DNA from: Chloroflexota bacterium | GTDB taxonomy: Bacteria; Chloroflexota; Anaerolineae; UBA4142 | Length of the DNA stretch: 64,000 bases | Assembly: GCA_016219275.1 (NCBI GenBank) | Contig: JACRBM010000058.1 | Span: 62,001-126,000, forward strand | Reading direction: 5' to 3' | Shown here: positions 1 through 8,794 of the stretch, piece by piece | Position numbering within the stretch: position 1 is the first letter of the stretch | How the letters are laid out: each line of letters starts with the position of its first letter | Notes under the pieces: generated by a model | What the model was told of the DNA's origin: nothing | What the model saw: the letters and a program-made list of their open reading frames with translations, nothing else | The model's database searches: none | Translations under genes and position numbers: made by a program

Positions 1-275
1 CAAACGGCGTGATCTTGTGGTACGACTATCGTTTGAATCCCACGAATCCGCAAACGCGCGGCATCGAGAAAGCGGAAATCAAAACGTTATTCCCAAATTG
101 CGACTATCACTTTCGCCGCGTCACGCTCGCACCGCCGCTCGCGCGTTTCATCGCCCCACGTTCCTGGTTCGCTTGTGAGTTGTTGAATCAATTGTTTTTC
201 TTGAGAACGCATTGGTTAGCTGTCATTTCTAAAAGACTGAATTGGACGCGGACTAACGGGGATGGACGCGGATAG
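1..275 (+). CDS. C-terminal fragment of probable SAM-dependent methyltransferase
   Basis: The gene enters from the left; the reading frame is open from base 3 and stops at 273-275. The visible 90 residues read like the end of class I methyltransferases of polysaccharide clusters: a strand with ILWYDYRLNP, then an AEIKTLFP segment and a C-terminal THWLAVI strand. The SAM-binding part lies outside the window, so the family call rests on tail similarity only. The last 15 or so residues come from a dispersed GGACGCGGA-type repeat (241-275) that also supplies the stop codon, so the natural end was probably just after LAVI. It is upstream of and co-directional with the sugar transferase gene, which fits glycan methylation. 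Confidence 0.5.
   Translation, partial: NGVILWYDYRLNPTNPQTRGIEKAEIKTLFPNCDYHFRRVTLAPPLARFIAPRSWFACELLNQLFFLRTHWLAVISKRLNWTRTNGDGRG
241..275. repeat. GGACGCGGAT-type dispersed repeat (copy 1, partial)
   Basis: Two related units (TTGGACGCGGACTAACGG and GATGGACGCGGAT) sit at the end of the methyltransferase fragment. Related, longer inverted copies are at 1967-2031, 3088-3188 and 40475-40536. This copy supplies the stop codon of the first gene. Confidence 0.6.
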
Positions 276-280
276 AAATC

Positions 281-318
281 AAAAAATCTAAAATCCAAAA
301 TCCAAATTCTAAATTCAC
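281..318. repeat. Heptanucleotide tandem repeat (AATCCAA-like)
   Basis: About five imperfect 7-bp units (AATCTAA, AATCCAA, AATCCAA, ATTCTAA, ATTCACC) fill the gap just before the start codon at 321. No Shine-Dalgarno sequence is visible. Similar 7-bp arrays occur at other gene starts in the window. Confidence 0.55.
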
Positions 319-320
319 CT

Positions 321-1949
321 ATGGATCAAACCCAAACTTTTCCAAGCGTACGTTTTCCTCAAACGCCTATTTTCGATTGGTCGCGCGCGCGGCTCGACCG
401 ATTCGCTAAACGCGCCTTCGACATCGTCGCTGCGCTGGTTGGCTTGGTCGCGCTCTCCCCATTCTTGCTTCTCGTCGTCGTGCTCATCAGGCGCGAGGGC
501 GCGGGTCCGGTCTTGTATCGCGGACAACGCGCGGGGAAGGACGACAAGAACTTTGGCATCCTCAAATTCCGCACGATGCGCGAAACGCCGGACGCGCATC
601 GCGGTCCGCGTGTCACCGCGCAGGACGATCCGCGCATCACGCCGCTGGGTCGCTGGCTGCGCGATACGAAACTGAACGAACTGCCGCAATTGTGGAACGT
701 GCTGGTCGGCGAGATGAGTCTCGTCGGTCCGCGCCCCGAAGACCCGGAGATCGTCGCTGGCTGGGATGAGGACGTGCGCGGGGAAGTGCTCTCGGTGCGA
801 CCGGGGATCACGAGTCCGGCGTCGGTGCAGTATCGCAACGAGGAATCGCTCTTGCATGCCGGCTCGGTGATGGAAACGTACCTGGGATCCATCCTGCCGA
901 GCAAACTGCGGCTCGATCAACTCTACGTCCGTCATCGCACGTTCATGGTTGATTTGGATGTGCTCTTTTGGACGGCGATGGTGTTGCTGCCGCAGTGGCG
1001 CACCTTCGCGCCGCCGGAAGAATTGCTGATCTTTGGACCGTTGCGCCGGCTCGTCCGTCGCTACCTGAATTGGTTCGTCGTAGACGCACTCATCACGCTC
1101 GCCGCGATCGCGTTGGCAGGCGCGATCGAGCGTTCCCAGGGTCCGCTCGACCTAGGTTTGTGGAAAGCGTCCGTGATCGCGTTCGGGTTTTCGCTGTTGT
1201 TCGGCGCGACGAGCGCACTGCTCGGCATGTATCGGGTCGCGTGGTCGCAGGCGAGCGACACGGAATCGCTGGGTCTGGTCATGGCGGCAGCTTTGGCGTG
1301 CGGGTGCGCGCTCGCGCTCAATCAGTTCACCGGCGATCCATTGCTCTTGCCGCCGAGCATGATCGTGGTCGGCTCGACGCTTGCGCTCATCGGCTCGGTG
1401 GCGCTGCGTTATCGCGGTCGTTTGGTGGATCGCGTCTGGGCGCGCGGGGCGCGCGGGAATGCCAGCACGCGTTTGGCGCGCGAACGCGTGTTGATCGTCG
1501 GCAGCGGTTACGCGGGACAGTTTATGACCTGGTTGCTCAGTCACGGACCCAGCGCGGACGCGTTCCACGTCGTCGGTTTCGCGGACGACGACCTCTACAA
1601 GCAAGGCATTCGGATTAACGGCGTCACCGTCCTGGGTCGGCGCGGCGATATTCCACGGTTGGTCGCCAAGCACGACATTGGCATCATCGTGTTTGCGATT
1701 CACAACGTCAAACCGCTCGAACGAATGCGCTTGCTCGATATTTGCGCGAGCGCCAAGGCGCGCGTGGTGATGGCGCCGGACATTATGGGCGCATTGAACG
1801 AGGTTCGTACAACCAGCGTCGAGTTTCGGAACGCCTCCTTCAAGTCGCCCGATGCGTCGCGCGAGTTGGATCCGTGCCAGGTATGTCTAATGCGCGGCGA
1901 GAAGAACGGGCGCAATTCCTGGGTCGAGCGGCGACCACATGATGATTGA
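321..1949 (+). CDS. Sugar transferase fused to TM/Rossmann domain (permuted WbaP-like)
   Basis: The 542-residue protein begins with a bacterial sugar transferase domain: a hydrophobic anchor at about residues 31-57, KFRTM at 82-86 and the LNELPQLWNVLVGEMSLVGPRP block at about 118-139. Such enzymes move a sugar-1-phosphate from a nucleotide sugar to undecaprenyl phosphate at the inner membrane, starting glycan assembly. About four more membrane segments follow (roughly 253-370), then a Rossmann-like region with VLIVGSGYAG near 390. In WbaP-type transferases the membrane/Rossmann part comes first and the transferase last; here the order is reversed. The ATG at 321 has no clear ribosome site and follows a heptamer repeat. 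The gene heads a glycan operon. The domain calls are sure; the substrate is unknown. Confidence 0.85.
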   Translation: MDQTQTFPSVRFPQTPIFDWSRARLDRFAKRAFDIVAALVGLVALSPFLLLVVVLIRREGAGPVLYRGQRAGKDDKNFGILKFRTMRETPDAHRGPRVTAQDDPRITPLGRWLRDTKLNELPQLWNVLVGEMSLVGPRPEDPEIVAGWDEDVRGEVLSVRPGITSPASVQYRNEESLLHAGSVMETYLGSILPSKLRLDQLYVRHRTFMVDLDVLFWTAMVLLPQWRTFAPPEELLIFGPLRRLVRRYLNWFVVDALITLAAIALAGAIERSQGPLDLGLWKASVIAFGFSLLFGATSALLGMYRVAWSQASDTESLGLVMAAALACGCALALNQFTGDPLLLPPSMIVVGSTLALIGSVALRYRGRLVDRVWARGARGNASTRLARERVLIVGSGYAGQFMTWLLSHGPSADAFHVVGFADDDLYKQGIRINGVTVLGRRGDIPRLVAKHDIGIIVFAIHNVKPLERMRLLDICASAKARVVMAPDIMGALNEVRTTSVEFRNASFKSPDASRELDPCQVCLMRGEKNGRNSWVERRPHDD

Positions 1950-1966
1950 ATGGGAAAGAAAGATTA

Positions 1967-2031
1967 TTGGACGCAGACAAACGCAGATTTTTATTTTTGT
2001 CGGCGTTTATCGGCGTTCGTCTGCGTCCCAT
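1967..2031. repeat. GGACGCAGA inverted dispersed repeat (copy 2)
   Basis: The left arm TTGGACGCAGACAAACGCAG and the right arm GGCGTTCGTCTGCGTCCCA are complementary over most of their length, so the element can form a long hairpin. It fills most of the space between the sugar transferase and the dehydratase gene. Confidence 0.65.
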
Positions 2032-2065
2032 TAATTAATTTAATTTGTTGGGCTATGGGTGAAAA

Positions 2066-3070
2066 TTGATCGGCGAAAACGGATTTCTGAGAGATCGCCC
2101 GGTGCTCGTGACCGGCGCGGGCGGATTCATCGCGAGCCACCTGGTCGAAACGTTAGTGAACCAGGGCGCGCGCGTGCGTGCGTTCGTCCGCTACAACTCG
2201 CGCGGCGATCCTGGGTTGCTCGCACTGTTGCCGGCGGACGTATTGAGCCAGGTTGAATTGATCGCCGGCGATCTGCGCGATCTGCCAGCGGTGCAACAAG
2301 CGATGCGCGGCGTCACGCACGTTTTTCATCTCGGCGCGTTGATCGCGATTCCGTACTCGTACATCCATCCCGCCGAGGTCGTCGAGACGAACGTGATCGG
2401 CACGCTGAACGTGTTGCTCGCCGCGCGTGAAATCCAGGTCGCGCGCGTCGTCCACACTTCGACGAGCGAGGTGTACGGCACCGCGCAACGTGTGCCGATG
2501 GACGAGACGCACCCGTTGCAAGGGCAGTCGCCGTACTCGGCGAGCAAGATCGGCGCGGATAAACTCGCCGAAAGTTTTTACTGCGCGTACAATCTGCCGG
2601 TCGTAACGGTGCGCCCGTTCAACACGTACGGTCCGCGTCAATCCGCGCGCGCAGTCATTCCGACGATCATCGCGCAGGCGCTGACGCAAGATGTGATTCG
2701 CTTGGGCAATCTCGACGCGCGGCGCGACTTGACGTTCGTCACTGACACCGTCGCCGGTTTTCTGCGCGCGGCGCAAATTCCCGGTATCGAAGGCGAAACG
2801 TTTAACCTGGGCGCGGGCATGGAAATCGCGATTGGCGATTTGGCTCGGCAGATCATCGCGTTGGTGAACCGACCGGTCGCCATCGCGCAAGACGCGGCGC
2901 GACTGCGCCCGGAGAAAAGTGAGGTGCAACGCCTGCTGTCAGACAATCGGCGGGCGCAACAAATCCTGGGTTGGCAACCGCAAGTTGAAATTGGTGATGG
3001 TTTGCGAATCACAGTGAATTGGATCGCGGAGCATCTTTCGTTGTATCGTCCACAGGAATACCAGGTTTGA
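2066..3070 (+). CDS. NAD-dependent nucleotide-sugar epimerase/4,6-dehydratase
   Basis: This 334-residue protein is an extended short-chain dehydrogenase. It has the N-terminal dinucleotide-binding TGAGGFIASH motif (residues 16-25), the catalytic Ser region TSTSEVYG, YSASK with the Tyr-x3-Lys pair near residue 157, and the RPFNTYGPRQ loop. It probably works as a nucleotide-sugar 4,6-dehydratase or epimerase in the cytoplasm, ahead of the DegT aminotransferase at 4040; that pairing is typical of routes to amino-deoxy sugars such as legionaminic-type precursors. A stop at 2060-2062 leaves TTG 2066 as the first possible start, with GGGTGA just upstream; GTG 2102 is an alternative but would cut close to the nucleotide motif. 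The exact sugar cannot be read from sequence. Confidence 0.85.
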   Translation: MIGENGFLRDRPVLVTGAGGFIASHLVETLVNQGARVRAFVRYNSRGDPGLLALLPADVLSQVELIAGDLRDLPAVQQAMRGVTHVFHLGALIAIPYSYIHPAEVVETNVIGTLNVLLAAREIQVARVVHTSTSEVYGTAQRVPMDETHPLQGQSPYSASKIGADKLAESFYCAYNLPVVTVRPFNTYGPRQSARAVIPTIIAQALTQDVIRLGNLDARRDLTFVTDTVAGFLRAAQIPGIEGETFNLGAGMEIAIGDLARQIIALVNRPVAIAQDAARLRPEKSEVQRLLSDNRRAQQILGWQPQVEIGDGLRITVNWIAEHLSLYRPQEYQV

Positions 3071-3087
3071 TGTCTAAACAAAAACGA

Positions 3088-3188
3088 TTGGGACGCGGAT
3101 CAGCGCGGATTTCCGCGGATAATAAAAACATCCGCGTTCACACCTGTACTTGCGTGCGGTGCAAGTGTCCGCGTTTATCCGCGTCCAA
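3088..3188. repeat. GGACGCGGAT inverted dispersed repeat (copy 3)
   Basis: Arms GGGACGCGGATCAGCGCGGA and the complementary TCCGCGTTTATCCGCGTCC enclose a smaller hairpin around ACTTGC/GCAAGT. The element fills the spacer between the dehydratase and nucleotidyltransferase genes. Confidence 0.65.
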
Positions 3189-3224
3189 AAATGTCTGTTT
3201 GGGTTTCTTGGAAAAGAGGAATAG

Positions 3225-3935
3225 ATGAAAGCCGTTGTGTTAGCTGGTGGAAAAGGAACTCGTCTAGCGCCTTATACTAGAATTTTACCAAAACCGATGA
3301 TGCCCATCGGCGATTTGCCGATCCTGGAAATTCTGTTGCGCCAAATGAAACGCGCCGGCATTGACGAAGCGATTCTCACCGTCGGGCATCTCGCCGAATT
3401 GATGCAGGCGTTTTTTCAAGACGGCGAACGTTTTGGTCTGCCGATTCGTTACAGTTACGAAGATCAACCGCTCGGCACGGCGGGTCCGCTCGCGTGTGTG
3501 GCGGGACTTGACGACACGTTCCTCGTGACGAACGGCGACGTGCTGACGAACTTAGATTTGCGCGCCTTGATCGAATTTCATCGCGCCGAAGGCGGTTGCG
3601 CGACGATTGCGATGCACCAACGCAAGGTCAAGATTGATCTCGGCGTGATTCAGCGGAACGGCGGGAACGACATTATCGGCTACATCGAAAAACCGACGTA
3701 CGAGTTTCACGTGAGCATGGGCATTTATGTTTTCGAGCCGCGCGTCCTCAAGCACATTCCGCTCGGCGAGTATTTCGATTTTCCCGAATTGGTGCTGCGC
3801 TTGCTCGAACAGAAAGAGCGCGTCGTCGGCTATCCCTTCGATGGTTACTGGCAAGACCTGGGTCGCACCGACGATTACGAGCAAGCGGTCCAAGAATTCG
3901 AAACGCTCAAGCCGCAAATTTTGGGTGAGGGATAA
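3225..3935 (+). CDS. Sugar-phosphate nucleotidyltransferase
   Basis: The 236-residue protein has the N-terminal signature of the NTP-transferase family, VVLAGGKGTRLAP at residues 4-16, followed by LPKPMMPIGD, the QPLGTAGPL region and FLVTNGDVL. It should couple a sugar-1-phosphate to an NTP to make the activated sugar used by the neighbouring dehydratase and aminotransferase. It lacks a C-terminal left-handed beta-helix domain, so it is the short, stand-alone form. The ATG follows AGAGGAA at a good distance. The end FDGYWQDLGRTDDYEQA is characteristic of mannose-1-phosphate guanylyltransferase and glucose-1-phosphate thymidylyltransferase-like proteins; which of these applies is open. Confidence 0.88.
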   Translation: MKAVVLAGGKGTRLAPYTRILPKPMMPIGDLPILEILLRQMKRAGIDEAILTVGHLAELMQAFFQDGERFGLPIRYSYEDQPLGTAGPLACVAGLDDTFLVTNGDVLTNLDLRALIEFHRAEGGCATIAMHQRKVKIDLGVIQRNGGNDIIGYIEKPTYEFHVSMGIYVFEPRVLKHIPLGEYFDFPELVLRLLEQKERVVGYPFDGYWQDLGRTDDYEQAVQEFETLKPQILGEG

Positions 3936-4030
3936 CCTCACTCCCCTCCTCGCCTTCGGCACCTCTCCCCCCTCTCCCAATTGAACTTCATCGGGAGAGG
4001 GGGAAGGGGACGGGGGTAGGGGGTGAGGCA
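3936..4030. repeat. CCTCACYCCC...GGGGGTGAGG palindromic element
   Basis: The spacer begins with CCTCACTCCC and ends with GGGGGTGAGG, and inside it CCTCTCCC (3971-3978) pairs with GGGAGAGG (3993-4000). It is a pyrimidine/purine-biased hairpin element between two co-directional genes, and could act as a processing or attenuation structure. Confidence 0.55.
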
Positions 4031-4039
4031 GGAGCAACA

Positions 4040-5179
4040 ATGAACTGGCGTGTGCCACTCGCAGACCTGGATTACGGCGCGGAAGAAGAACGCGCCGCGC
4101 TCGATGTATTGCAAAGCCGCTGGCTCACGATGGGCGCGGTGACCCAGCAATTCGAACAAGAATTCGCCGCGTTCGTCGGCGTCAAGCACGCGCTCGCCGT
4201 TTCGAACGCGACGGTCGCGCTACACCTCGCGTGTCTCGCGCTCGGCATCGGGCGCGGCGATGAAGTGATCGCGCCCGCGCTCACCTTCGTCGCGACGACG
4301 AACGCCGTGTTGTACACTGGCGCGGACGTGCGTTTCGCGGAGATTCTCGGCGCGCACGATTTGAACATTGCGCCGGCGGAGATCGAAAAGCAGATCACGC
4401 CGCGCACGCGCGCGATCATCGTCGTGCATTACGGCGGGTATCCCTGCCAGATGGATGCCATCGCGAAAATTGCGTCCCGAAATAATCTGGCTATAATCGA
4501 GGACGCCGCGCACGCCCCCGGCGCGTCGTTGAACGGCAAGGTGTTGGGCGCGTGGGGCGACGTGGGCTGTTTCAGTTTCTTCTCGAATAAAAACCTCTCG
4601 ACCGGCGAAGGCGGCATGTTGGTGACGAACCGCGATGACGTGGCGGACTGCGTACGTCTGCGGCGTTCGCACGGCATGACGTCGCTGACCTGGGATCGGC
4701 ACCAGGGACACGCGTACACGTACGACGTGGTTGACCTGGGATACAATTATCGCATTGACGAAATTCACTCCGCGCTCGGACTGGCGCAATTACGAAAACT
4801 GCGCGACGGCAACGCGCGGCGCAAAGCGATCACGGAAAAATATTGGGAATGCTTGAGCGACTCGACGCTCGCGTTGCCTTTCCGTGAAACGCCGAGCCAA
4901 TCCTCTCACCATCTTTTTCCGATTCTCTTGCCAGAGCGGAGCGACCGTACGCGTTTCATGGATGCGCTGCGCGCGGCGCAAGTTCAATCGAGCATTCACT
5001 ATCCGCCGATTCATCAATTCAGCTACTATCGTAAACGCTATCCCGATATTGCGCTACCGACGACCGAGTCCGTTGCCGCGCGCCAGGTCACGTTGCCGCT
5101 CTATCCGACGATGAGCGACGCCCAGGTCGAACAGGTCATCTCCGCCACGCGCGCCGCGTTGCGCGCGGCGAGTCGGTAG
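4040..5179 (+). CDS. DegT/DnrJ/EryC1/StrS-family sugar aminotransferase
   Basis: At 379 residues this is a full-length fold-I PLP aminotransferase of the DegT family. The PLP lysine is K184 in FFSNKNLSTGEGG, preceded by the EDAAHAPGA cofactor-binding segment, and the SNATVALHLA phosphate-binding loop is near residue 55. These enzymes transfer an amino group, usually from glutamate, to a keto-sugar made by a 4,6-dehydratase, and the gene at 2066 encodes a suitable partner. CAGGAGC precedes the ATG. The downstream spacer holds a GCGGGCAG hairpin before the kinase gene, so co-transcription is likely. Confidence 0.9.
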   Translation: MNWRVPLADLDYGAEEERAALDVLQSRWLTMGAVTQQFEQEFAAFVGVKHALAVSNATVALHLACLALGIGRGDEVIAPALTFVATTNAVLYTGADVRFAEILGAHDLNIAPAEIEKQITPRTRAIIVVHYGGYPCQMDAIAKIASRNNLAIIEDAAHAPGASLNGKVLGAWGDVGCFSFFSNKNLSTGEGGMLVTNRDDVADCVRLRRSHGMTSLTWDRHQGHAYTYDVVDLGYNYRIDEIHSALGLAQLRKLRDGNARRKAITEKYWECLSDSTLALPFRETPSQSSHHLFPILLPERSDRTRFMDALRAAQVQSSIHYPPIHQFSYYRKRYPDIALPTTESVAARQVTLPLYPTMSDAQVEQVISATRAALRAASR

Positions 5180-5180
5180 C

Positions 5181-5197
5181 GCGGGCAGCCTGCCCGC
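5181..5197. repeat. Short GCGGGCAG palindrome
   Basis: GCGGGCAG and CTGCCCGC are perfect 8-bp complementary arms around one base, placed just after the aminotransferase stop and before the kinase start. It has no T-run, so it is not a standard terminator. Confidence 0.45.
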
Positions 5198-5224
5198 ACT
5201 AGAAAAAGAGTACTTGAGGTCAAC

Positions 5225-6856
5225 TTGGAACTGAGACAATATTTCGCATTATTCCGTAAATGGGCATGGTTGCTCGTTCTACTCAGCGCGCTCGCCGCCG
5301 GGTCGAGCTATGTGTACAGTTTGCAAATCCGTCCGATCTATCGCGCGGAGACGACGGTGCTCGTGGGGCAGACCGTGCAAAATCAGAATCCCTACATTGA
5401 TGCCGTCCAATCCGCGACGAATTTTGCAGGCGCGTATGCTTTGCTCGCGACCCAACCAACGGTCTTGCAAGCCACGGCGGAAGCGATCCAATGGTCGCAA
5501 CCCTGGCAGAATCTGTACTTTAAGGTTTCCGCCAAAGCCGGGGGCAGTCAGCTGATCCAAATCAGCGCGACCGACCCCGATCCCCAGCAAGCCAAAATCA
5601 TCGCGGATGAAGTTGCGCGTCAACTCATCGCCAAGGGACCGATCAGCGCGCAGCAGAAGCAATCGGAGGACCAGCGCGAGTTTGTGACCGCGCAACTCAC
5701 GCAGATCAAAGCCCAGGTCGAAAGCGCGCAGAAAACGTTGACCAATCTGACGAGCCAAGCCGCGCTCGAGAACGATCCGGTCAAACTCAACGAACTCAAC
5801 GCGCGCAGCGCCGCGTTACAATCCAAGATCGCAGATTGGCAACGGAACTATGCCTCGCTCTCCCAGTTGTTGCTCACCGGCGCGAACTTGTTTGTGACGG
5901 TGCTCGCGCCGGCGCAAGAACCGAAAATGCCGATCAGTCCCAACATTCCACAGAACGTCCTCTTTGCGATGATCGCCGGCGCGGTGCTTGCCGGCGGCGT
6001 CGCGTTTCTCCTCGAATATCTCGACGATACGGTCAAGGACGCGGACGACGCGCAACGCGTGATGGGCGTTTCGATGCTCGGCGCGATCATGCGGATCGCC
6101 GGCGTCCACCAGCCCGCCGATAATTTGGTGACGTTCAAGCATCCGCGCTCGCCGATCTCGGAAGCGTACCGCGTCTTGCGTACCAACTTGCGTTTCAGCG
6201 GGATCGAAAATCCGACCGGCGCGCTCGTCGTCACGAGCGCGAATCCCGGCGAAGGCAAGACGACGACCGCTGCGAACCTCGCGGTGACGATGGCGCAAGC
6301 CGGACGGCGCGTGGTTTTACTCGATACCGATTTGCGCCGACCGATGGTACACAAGTTGTTCGGTTTTTCGAACGAGGTCGGGTTGAGCAGTCTGTTCCTG
6401 GACGACGCGCCGGCGCTCGACCGCGTGATGCACCCGACCGCGATTGCGACTCTGCGCGTGATTACGAGCGGTCCGTTGCCGCCGAACCCCGCCGAGATGT
6501 TGGACTCGGCAGCGATGAAACAGATTCTTCACGATGTGCGCGCACAATCGGATATGGTCATCCTCGATTCGCCGCCGGCGCTCGCCGTCGCCGACGCGAG
6601 CATTCTCGGCGCGCAATGCTCCGGCGCGGTGATGGTGATTGATGCCGGGCGCACGCGCAGCGACGTTTCGCGGCGCGCGTTGCAAACGCTCAAACAGACC
6701 GGCGTCAAAGTGTTCGGCGTCGTGCTGAACAAACTCAGCACGCGGCGCGCGGGAGGGTATGCCTCCTACTATTATTATTCGTCCAAAGACAAAGAAACCA
6801 CAACGGTCGTGTCGCCGTCTCCGACAGAGCCGGTTCCGAGCGCGCCGCCCGAATAA
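5225..6856 (+). CDS. Wzz domain plus BY-kinase (exopolysaccharide tyrosine autokinase)
   Basis: The 543-residue protein joins a chain-length-determinant (Wzz) part to a bacterial tyrosine kinase. Transmembrane segments lie near residues 15-31 and 237-262, with a coiled-coil-like periplasmic region between. The cytosolic half has Walker A NPGEGKTTTA near 340, Walker A' VVLLDTDLRRP near 365 and Walker B MVILDSPPA near 442. The tail has a tyrosine cluster (YASYYYYSS), the usual autophosphorylation site. Such proteins control polymer length and export. The start is TTG, preceded by TTGAGG. Its position after the sugar-nucleotide genes supports a polymerising (Wzx/Wzy-like) glycan system. Confidence 0.9.
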   Translation: MELRQYFALFRKWAWLLVLLSALAAGSSYVYSLQIRPIYRAETTVLVGQTVQNQNPYIDAVQSATNFAGAYALLATQPTVLQATAEAIQWSQPWQNLYFKVSAKAGGSQLIQISATDPDPQQAKIIADEVARQLIAKGPISAQQKQSEDQREFVTAQLTQIKAQVESAQKTLTNLTSQAALENDPVKLNELNARSAALQSKIADWQRNYASLSQLLLTGANLFVTVLAPAQEPKMPISPNIPQNVLFAMIAGAVLAGGVAFLLEYLDDTVKDADDAQRVMGVSMLGAIMRIAGVHQPADNLVTFKHPRSPISEAYRVLRTNLRFSGIENPTGALVVTSANPGEGKTTTAANLAVTMAQAGRRVVLLDTDLRRPMVHKLFGFSNEVGLSSLFLDDAPALDRVMHPTAIATLRVITSGPLPPNPAEMLDSAAMKQILHDVRAQSDMVILDSPPALAVADASILGAQCSGAVMVIDAGRTRSDVSRRALQTLKQTGVKVFGVVLNKLSTRRAGGYASYYYYSSKDKETTTVVSPSPTEPVPSAPPE

Positions 6857-7009
6857 GGTTCTGTAACCAGCAAGTTCTTTCATCCGCGAATCACTCGAAT
6901 TTACGCGAACAAAGAACCCTGTATCGCAAAACTCGTTTTGCGGTATCGCATAGCAGATCAGCGCAGATGAGCATGATTCGCGGATCATTTTTACGAGTCA
7001 GGAAATAGT
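6857..7009. other. Intergenic spacer with repeat remnants
   Basis: The 153-bp gap contains short complementary pieces (CATCCGCGAATCA near 6890 and TGATTCGCGGATCA near 6974; CGCAAAAC near 6926 with GTTTTGCG near 6935). They resemble degenerate members of the GCGGAT repeat family. AGGAAAT near 7000 is the ribosome site of the next gene. Confidence 0.35.
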
Positions 7010-8791
7010 GTGGATCGTCTGACCAGTCGTTTGCCTTTTTTAGAAATTGGTTTGTGGATTCTGGGTATCGCCGTTGCCGTAATTATTTTCATAGCATTCG
7101 CGCCGGGCTTTGTCGCCGTGTTCGCCGGTTCAGCCACGCCAACACCGACCCCCTTGCCCAAAGCGACCGCCACGCCGCGCGCAACCTGGACGGCAGTCCC
7201 GACGTGGACGGGTATTCCTCTGCCGCCGCCGGTGACCGCGCGCACGCCGTTGCCGGTTCCCACGCCGCCGGCGAACGCAAAGGAATTCTCGTTTAACGCG
7301 GATCCTAAACGATCCGGTTGGCTTACGAACAAGGAAACCGGCATTCATTGGGGCGACCGCAACCTGCACGCCGGCGTCTATCGCGAGCAGGTTTTCCAGA
7401 CCTTGTTGTACTTTGACGTATCGAACGTTGTCCCCGGTTCGAAAATCCTCTACGCGCAGGTCGAACTCGTTGGATTGAATCGCACTAACCTGGGCGCGCC
7501 GGGCGATTGGACGTTGCGCCTGTTGCCCGCCGATCTCCTCGCGAATTGGACGCAACGTCCCAGCAAAGATTTCCGCGATGCCAGTCCCCAAGCGGACATC
7601 GGTAGCGCGCTCAAACCGGAAGACCTTGCCGAAGATCGCGTGAACCAATTTATCTTTGCGCCCGCGCAATTGGCGCGTCTCGAAGAAATGGCGACGAACA
7701 CCGGTCTCGTCGCGTTTCGTCTGGATGGTCCCGCCGGCGCAAGCGAAAGTTTATTCACCTGGGATGCTGGCGACCGCGATCCCAAGATCGGCGTGCATCC
7801 GATGTTGCGGCTGATCGTCGTGCCCGATCAATATATTTACATCACGCAGACGCCCACGCCGCAAAACGTGTTGACCGCCGCCGCCATCGTCGCGACGGCG
7901 ACGGAATTTACGCAACGCTTTGGGACGCCCACGCCGTTTCCGCGCAAGTACGCGACGATGCTGCCCTTGCTGCCGATCACGCCGGTCCCGACGCCGGCGA
8001 ACGCGGAGACTGCGACCGCGCGTGTGATGTACGCGACCGCGGTCGCGATGACGACCGGCACTCTGACGCCGACGCCGTTGCACTGGGTCACGACGACGCC
8101 GGTGCCGCTCGTCATCCCGGCGCAAAACCTCTCGCCGACTCCCATGCCGACGCGCACGCCGACGCCCTTGCCGATTCCACAATCGGCGAAGCGAACGATC
8201 CCGGCAGACTTGTACAACAAGATCATATTCCAACGCGGTCCGCGCTATGCGCCGACGATTTGGGTGATGGACCCCGATGGCAAGAACCTGGGTCTGGTCA
8301 CGGATCTCGCAGTGTACGAAACGGTCGCCGCGCGCGACACGATTTCACCCGACGGTATATTCGCGCTGTTCAACGCGACCGACCCGAATCGTCCCGACAC
8401 GCTGCAGATTTTGCGTTCCGATTTGCGTTTGCCGCTTGCGCCGCCGACGACGATGACCGCGTTGCGCGCCGGCATCGCGTTCGCGCCGGCGTGGTCGCCG
8501 GATGGAACCAAGATCGCGTACGCGAGCACGGAAACCGGGCGTCACGAAATTTGGATTCTCGATGCGAACACGCGCGTGACCAAGCAAATTACGTTCAGCA
8601 CCGACTGGTTCTGGAATCAGTTTCCTTCCTGGTCGCCGGACGGCAAGCAGATTGTTTTTTCATCGGATCGCGGACACAACGGCGCGTTTACCGAAATCTG
8701 GGTGATGAACGCGGACGGCACGCGCGCGCGCAAACTCGGCGATGACGTGCAGGACGCGTGGGGTCCGGTGTGGATCAAGTCGAAGCAATAA
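7010..8791 (+). CDS. Membrane-anchored DNRLRE-domain and WD40-like beta-propeller protein
   Basis: The 593-residue protein has an N-terminal membrane anchor at about residues 15-40 and a Thr/Pro-rich linker to about 90. A DNRLRE-like domain follows at about 95-270 (SGWLTNKETGIHWGDRNLHAG, then YFDVSNVVPGSKILYAQVEL). A second TPTP linker leads to a C-terminal TolB/PD40-type propeller part near 410-590, with repeats such as PAWSPDGTKIAYAST and PSWSPDGKQIVFSSD and IWVMNADG. It is therefore an exported, surface-facing protein, probably a binding or scaffolding component rather than an enzyme. GTG start follows AGGAAAT. It sits inside the glycan operon. The molecular role is unknown. Confidence 0.75.
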   Translation: MDRLTSRLPFLEIGLWILGIAVAVIIFIAFAPGFVAVFAGSATPTPTPLPKATATPRATWTAVPTWTGIPLPPPVTARTPLPVPTPPANAKEFSFNADPKRSGWLTNKETGIHWGDRNLHAGVYREQVFQTLLYFDVSNVVPGSKILYAQVELVGLNRTNLGAPGDWTLRLLPADLLANWTQRPSKDFRDASPQADIGSALKPEDLAEDRVNQFIFAPAQLARLEEMATNTGLVAFRLDGPAGASESLFTWDAGDRDPKIGVHPMLRLIVVPDQYIYITQTPTPQNVLTAAAIVATATEFTQRFGTPTPFPRKYATMLPLLPITPVPTPANAETATARVMYATAVAMTTGTLTPTPLHWVTTTPVPLVIPAQNLSPTPMPTRTPTPLPIPQSAKRTIPADLYNKIIFQRGPRYAPTIWVMDPDGKNLGLVTDLAVYETVAARDTISPDGIFALFNATDPNRPDTLQILRSDLRLPLAPPTTMTALRAGIAFAPAWSPDGTKIAYASTETGRHEIWILDANTRVTKQITFSTDWFWNQFPSWSPDGKQIVFSSDRGHNGAFTEIWVMNADGTRARKLGDDVQDAWGPVWIKSKQ

Positions 8792-8794
8792 GCG

